DNA of 9,438 nt from positions 1 to 9,438 of the forward strand of contig DAOVYA010000042.1 of NCBI GenBank assembly GCA_030635865.1, in the 5' to 3' direction. The position numbers and the translations under genes are program-made. Under the pieces are notes generated by a model. It saw only the letters and a program-made list of their open reading frames with translations. It was not told the origin of the DNA and ran no database searches. Shown here in pieces: positions 5,576 to 9,438 of this stretch (position 1 is its first letter; each line of letters opens with the position of its first letter). This DNA comes from Gammaproteobacteria bacterium (GTDB lineage: Bacteria > Pseudomonadota > Gammaproteobacteria > UBA9214).

Positions 5576-6244
5576 TTAGAAAAAGAAACTGATTCCTGTC
5601 GTCCCCTCCAGGTTATGCATTGTTTTATCACTGCCCAGCACATCGGATTCAAAGATGTGGTCCCGAAAATCCAGGCGCAGGGCAATCCAGTCATTCATGA
5701 GCAGCCGGAAACCGACGCCGACATTTGCCGTAGAATGGCTGTCACCTGCGAATTCGGTATTGCCAACCCCGGCGATAAGATACAAGGCGCTGTTAAAGGC
5801 ATGCCCGCGTCCGATGAAGACTTCACCGGGCAGAATGTTATAACCGAGTGAAACGTTGTAATACTCGAGCCTTCTGTCCCCACCCGACAGCAACCTGGCC
5901 CCGCCACTTAATTTTTCAAAGCTGGTCTGGTCAGTGTCGGTGCGGCCTGCGGCGGCTTCTGCAAAGAAATCCTCGGTAAAGTGGAAGGCGAGCCTGGCAC
6001 CGAAGACAAAGTTGGTCCCGAAGTCCTCCACGTTCATGGCGCCGGCAAATGCAGTGACCTCGAAATCCTCGGTGTCAATATCCGCCTCGGTGATGACGCG
6101 ACGTTCCAGTTCAGGCTCCACGGCCTGGTCCGTACTCTGGTAATCAGGCTCATCTGTCTGCAGCAGGGAACATGCCTGCAAAAGCCCGAACATTGTCAGC
6201 ACGCATGCTGACTTCAGAAGAAAAAGGCAAGGCCGGCTTTCCAT
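5576..6244 (-). CDS. Lipoprotein with outer-membrane beta-barrel domain
   Basis: A 222-residue protein. A signal with lipobox LLQAC predicts lipidation at Cys25, followed by an acidic linker and then a barrel-like domain from about residue 60. This domain has amphipathic strands such as 'FVFGARLAFHF' and 'YYNVSLGYNILP', the block 'NVGVGFRLLMNDW', and the terminal 'GISFFF'. It resembles the 'outer membrane beta-barrel domain' family (TIGR04565 type), members of which often come as adjacent pairs. The upstream gene encodes a related domain ('NAGVGFRWYM' and 'GLAFFF'), so this is probably an old tandem duplication. The ATG at 6244 has GGAGAT as ribosome-binding site and overlaps the upstream gene by 31 bp. 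The role is unknown; a lipid-anchored barrel is unusual and may instead be a barrel-like lipocalin or accessory subunit. Confidence 0.8.
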   Translation of the reverse strand: MESRPCLFLLKSACVLTMFGLLQACSLLQTDEPDYQSTDQAVEPELERRVITEADIDTEDFEVTAFAGAMNVEDFGTNFVFGARLAFHFTEDFFAEAAAGRTDTDQTSFEKLSGGARLLSGGDRRLEYYNVSLGYNILPGEVFIGRGHAFNSALYLIAGVGNTEFAGDSHSTANVGVGFRLLMNDWIALRLDFRDHIFESDVLGSDKTMHNLEGTTGISFFF

Positions 6245-6957
6245 TCGTCTATCTCCAGGTTGTCATCTTTATCTTGAAAGACCGTATATCTTCGGTACTC
6301 ACCACGAAATATAAACCGGCGTGTCATATACCAGCGAAAACCAACACCTGCGTTTCCAATCTGTTCTGTCCGGTCATTTTCGGCGACCAGGGTTGCATTC
6401 GGATCTGTTCTGATGACCCCGACACCCAGGGAAAAGAACGGAGAAAACCGCCATTCCGGGAACGGCTGCGCAACCAGGTTGAGAGTAGCGATCTGTGCAT
6501 CGGAAAAATCACCAAATACCTGTGAATACGAGAGTTCGCCGGAGAAATTCTGTGTCATGGCATAGCCCGCATATACGGAAATCACATCGGCACCCTCAAA
6601 ATCACCGCCCAGCACACCCGCCTCCCAGCGTCGGCTCGAGAAATCACCAATATCCGGTTCTTCGAAATGTGTTTTTTCTCCCGCAGCCGTCAATGTAAGC
6701 TCCATGTCCTCACGCCTGACCCAGCCTTCCTTTCCCTTGTCGGTACGAACCTTGAACCAGTCCGTTTTGCGTTTTAGCACTTCGACCAGCTCGCCACGGT
6801 CTACAACATGAAACACCGGGTACCCGCGGCCCGGTCCGGTTGAAAGTTCCAGATACGGCTCTGCAACCTGTACCTTGAAATACTGTTCTTCCCCGGCGCA
6901 GGCAATCGAAGTTACAAGAGATTGCAGCAAGACGAGGAGAAGCGGGAATATTCTCAT
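6214..6957 (-). CDS. SH3-domain plus outer-membrane beta-barrel protein
   Basis: A 247-residue exported protein. A signal peptide (about 1-21) ends in 'ACAGE'. A bacterial SH3 domain follows (about 24-90), shown by 'LELSTGPGRGYPVFHVV', 'GELVEVL' and 'WFKVRTDKGKEGWVRREDM'. The remainder is a beta-barrel with 'VISVYAGYAMTQNFSGELSY', 'GNAGVGFRWYMTRRF' and terminal 'GLAFFF'. Bacterial SH3 domains usually bind peptidoglycan or peptides, so this protein may tether the barrel to the cell wall. The ATG at 6957 was preferred over a TTG at 6966, which would add three residues; an AGGG stretch lies upstream of both. It starts 44 bp after the HzsA-like gene and its 3' end overlaps the next gene by 31 bp, giving a tightly packed operon. 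The barrel domain is a diverged relative of the one in the following gene. Confidence 0.83.
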   Translation of the reverse strand: MRIFPLLLVLLQSLVTSIACAGEEQYFKVQVAEPYLELSTGPGRGYPVFHVVDRGELVEVLKRKTDWFKVRTDKGKEGWVRREDMELTLTAAGEKTHFEEPDIGDFSSRRWEAGVLGGDFEGADVISVYAGYAMTQNFSGELSYSQVFGDFSDAQIATLNLVAQPFPEWRFSPFFSLGVGVIRTDPNATLVAENDRTEQIGNAGVGFRWYMTRRFIFRGEYRRYTVFQDKDDNLEIDEWKAGLAFFF

Positions 6958-7001
6958 ACAGAACAAAGCCCTGCCGGCATCATGCGTCTCATGATCGATC
7001 T

Positions 7002-9438
7002 TCAGGGTACTGGAACTGCAAACGGGTCATTATAGTATTGCCCGCCAATATCCAGCCATTCATAGATCAGGCGCAGCTCATAGGGCTGCAAACGTCCTTC
7101 ATGAGTACCACCGGGGTCAAAGCGGGAGGTAAAGGCTGTACTCGCCAGCGCACCGGCGGTACGCATGGGTGGGGCTACCTCAACTCCTACCTGTGTGGGA
7201 AGACCGGTAGCCGGGTCGATCGGCCCCGGAACCAGGATATCCTGCAATCCGCCTGGACCGATTTCCTGTGCGAAATCTGAAAACATTAATTCCCTGTAGG
7301 CCTTGAAGTGGTCAGCCTCGTCTGGCGAGATTCCGTCCGTCAGGTCCAGTTGGGCATCCGGGACCTTCGGCATCATGGCAGCATCGATGGTCGTATGACA
7401 ACTGGTGCAGGTATCCACACCGCGGTCCTGACCCCAGAGGGGATGTATATGCTGTTCATAATGAATAACGGTGCGGCATATATTTTCCCACGAAGTCTGA
7501 CAGGCGGGCGAAGCCGGTGCAAGTGTATTCAGATCCGAATATGACAGGTCAAAACTTGCATCCTTGGGACGCACGGCTGCATCCGTCCATACATCCTCAA
7601 AAACAATATCCATGGTCGGTAACAGCGCCTGTGGATCATGCCGCGTCAGCGTCTCTGCCATGGTCTCGGTAAAATTCGCCGTCAGCGCCGGTTCGGTATT
7701 GGGAAAAGGCGGGCCCGTCATTAACGCGCCGGGGTATACCGATAAGGGTCCTTCCGGATGTCCATGCGGAACACCGCTGCCGTGATCATGACAGCCATTA
7801 CAGCTCACCGTCTCACCGGCACTGACCCGCAGCCAGTTCTGGTGACGGTCACTGGTCCGGCGGCCATCCCTGTCCAGCACGCTGATTGCCAGGGGCACGT
7901 TGGCCGGAACCATGGCCCTGACCGAGCCATCCGGCTGAATGGGAACATAGCCGATGATCTCGCGCATCAATTGTTGCGTGCTGGCACCAAAAGCCGTACC
8001 CGGAAAGTCCAGCGTCTCATCATCCGGAATCCCGACTGCCTTGACAATGCGCAGGAAACGGGCAGGGCGCTCATCGGCTAATGTGACCGCCGGGTCTGCC
8101 AGTGTCGGGATATCAGGGCTTGCCGTATCCACGCCGTCCTCGTCGTAAACACTTTTAATATTCAGTATGCCCACGCCCTCATCGGCATAGCCTTGATCAA
8201 GCTCTACACCGACTGTCTTGTCCGGGATAATCACTGGTAGTGTACGCGGGGTTGTTGCGACGACATCCGTAAATACAACACCTTCCTGTGGTACTACGAT
8301 GGGCAGCTGCGAATTATTACTTCTGTCATAAATAAAGATTCCATAGATCGGGTTGGCCTCTACCGCTGCGGGGTTCAGCAGCCGATCCGGTGTACAGGGC
8401 ACAATCACTCCGAACTCAAGCAAACGGCACTCACTCCAGCTGACCAGCATCCGGTTGGTCCCGTCATCCAGGGGCCAGGCTGAACTGAAGCGCCCGCCGG
8501 GTGAGACCGTATCATCGGTGTGCACATCATTGATCGTGGCCGGAACCTGCGCGGGACCTGTAAGGACGCCCAGGTTCGGCGCTGTCGGCATGGTGTTATC
8601 TATATAACTGTTGATATTGATTTCCATCAATGCGCCGCTTCGGTTGGAATCCGTGAACGGCAGGATAACAGCCAGCAAACGACCATTGGGTAATTCACGC
8701 GGCTGCAGGAAATGAACGTCACTGCCATTTGTGCCGGTCGCGTGGCTGTGCGCACCATAGAGCAACTGGTGTTCGGTCCCGTCAGGATTCATCTTGTAGA
8801 GACTGATTGCATCACGCGAGCCCATATGGTCCCAGCGGCTGAATACCACTTTACCACTGGAGAGCACCATGGAATCCAGGTCATGGCTCTGGTTAAACGA
8901 TACCTGTTTAATATTTGTGCCATCGCTGATCATGGTGTGCAATACCAGTGCCCGCTCGTTACGGTTTTCATCCAGCGCAGGAAACTGCGGTTTACCCTCG
9001 TCCAGCAGGGCCGCCTTTGACTGACGTTGACGGGTTGATGAAAAAATAATCCGCCCGTCGGGTAAATAATGTGGCGCAACATCCTGTCCGTCTTCCGCCG
9101 TTATGTCGGAAGAAATAATCCGCCGCAACAGGTTTGTTTTGATCTCGTATTCCCAGATATTCCAGGTAGGCTGGTCTTCCGGGTCGGCACCTTCAATTTC
9201 CGGGGCACGCATGGCAAACAGCAGTTTTTCCCCGCTGTAGGAAACCTCGACATCTTTCACATCACCAAGGCCGCCGGTAAAGCTGCTGGTGACATTACGC
9301 TGGGGTGCGCTGGGGGATGCAAGTTCCCGGAAAATCAGGTCTCCGCCGGGATTGAATGACAGGGCCTCACGAATATCAGGCTGGACCAGGACGCCCATAT
9401 CATCGAATTGCAGCGGACGTATGACAAAGGCAATACCA
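7002..9438 (-). CDS. HzsA-like (hydrazine synthase alpha-related) beta-propeller dihaem c-type protein, 5' end missing
   Basis: At least 811 codons, still open at the right edge, so the start and export signal lie outside the window. The first half has TolB/PD40-like propeller blades, for example 'DVEVSYSGEKLLF', 'HYLPDGRIIFSSTR' and 'SSGKVVFSRWDHMG'. A middle domain follows, with 'QPDGSVRAMVPANVP' just before haem motif CNGCH (7802-7788). A C-terminal domain has 'IHYEQHIHPLWGQDRG' just before haem motif CTSCH (7409-7395). This order, propeller then one haem in a middle domain and one near the C-terminus, is that of the hydrazine synthase alpha subunit and its broad non-anammox 'HzsA-related' family. 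No other hydrazine synthase subunit is present, so hydrazine synthesis is not implied. It is probably a periplasmic or surface electron-transfer or redox enzyme and the first visible gene of the envelope operon. Confidence 0.88.
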   Translation of the reverse strand, partial: GIAFVIRPLQFDDMGVLVQPDIREALSFNPGGDLIFRELASPSAPQRNVTSSFTGGLGDVKDVEVSYSGEKLLFAMRAPEIEGADPEDQPTWNIWEYEIKTNLLRRIISSDITAEDGQDVAPHYLPDGRIIFSSTRQRQSKAALLDEGKPQFPALDENRNERALVLHTMISDGTNIKQVSFNQSHDLDSMVLSSGKVVFSRWDHMGSRDAISLYKMNPDGTEHQLLYGAHSHATGTNGSDVHFLQPRELPNGRLLAVILPFTDSNRSGALMEININSYIDNTMPTAPNLGVLTGPAQVPATINDVHTDDTVSPGGRFSSAWPLDDGTNRMLVSWSECRLLEFGVIVPCTPDRLLNPAAVEANPIYGIFIYDRSNNSQLPIVVPQEGVVFTDVVATTPRTLPVIIPDKTVGVELDQGYADEGVGILNIKSVYDEDGVDTASPDIPTLADPAVTLADERPARFLRIVKAVGIPDDETLDFPGTAFGASTQQLMREIIGYVPIQPDGSVRAMVPANVPLAISVLDRDGRRTSDRHQNWLRVSAGETVSCNGCHDHGSGVPHGHPEGPLSVYPGALMTGPPFPNTEPALTANFTETMAETLTRHDPQALLPTMDIVFEDVWTDAAVRPKDASFDLSYSDLNTLAPASPACQTSWENICRTVIHYEQHIHPLWGQDRGVDTCTSCHTTIDAAMMPKVPDAQLDLTDGISPDEADHFKAYRELMFSDFAQEIGPGGLQDILVPGPIDPATGLPTQVGVEVAPPMRTAGALASTAFTSRFDPGGTHEGRLQPYELRLIYEWLDIGGQYYNDPFAVPVP

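Noticed and set aside
6172..6525. Plus-strand open frame of 117 codons across the barrel-gene junction
   Set aside because: It is antisense to two overlapping barrel genes whose protein features are clear; the translation has no family features.
7002..9438. Reading the HzsA-like gene as evidence for anammox
   Set aside because: No other hydrazine synthase subunit or anammox gene is present, and HzsA-related proteins occur widely outside anammox bacteria.

Overview
The window looks like chromosomal or metagenome-assembled DNA from an environmental Gammaproteobacterium or related proteobacterium. This is judged from family content only: a ceramidase-like protein, an encapsulated-ferritin-like protein, a HzsA-like dihaem protein and a DUF4266/DUF3570 pair. 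No rRNA or tRNA gene is present to settle the taxonomy. Nearly everything is coded on the minus strand, so the text below follows transcription from right to left.

Right two thirds (about 3695-9438): a compact minus-strand run of six genes that reads as one operon. In order: a large HzsA-like beta-propeller protein with two CxxCH haem sites (its 5' end lies beyond the window), an SH3 plus beta-barrel protein, a lipoprotein beta-barrel protein, a TlpA-like thioredoxin, a small DUF4266 lipoprotein ending in a Gly/Cys motif, and a DUF3570 outer-membrane barrel. Gaps are 44 bp or less and several genes overlap by 4-31 bp. Every product carries an export signal or is expected to be extracytoplasmic. 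Together they suggest an uncharacterised cell-envelope redox or metal-handling system. This is the strongest candidate here for an undescribed system.

Middle (2107-3690): a secreted lipoprotein alpha/beta hydrolase on the minus strand, and divergently an intact EncFtn-type ferroxidase. The ferroxidase has no encapsulin shell gene beside it and no visible cargo-targeting tail. A nested palindromic repeat (3474-3685) separates it from the envelope operon.

Left part (1-2106): an AT-richer accessory patch with a two-helix potassium-channel-like gene, a small hypothetical gene, and directly behind the latter a well-formed integron attC recombination site (1005-1076). Beyond the attC lie a ceramidase-superfamily membrane gene, in which one expected zinc-ligand His is Asn, and the start of a DoxX-like membrane gene. 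No integron integrase is visible, so this is either the edge of an integron array or an integrase-less cassette remnant.
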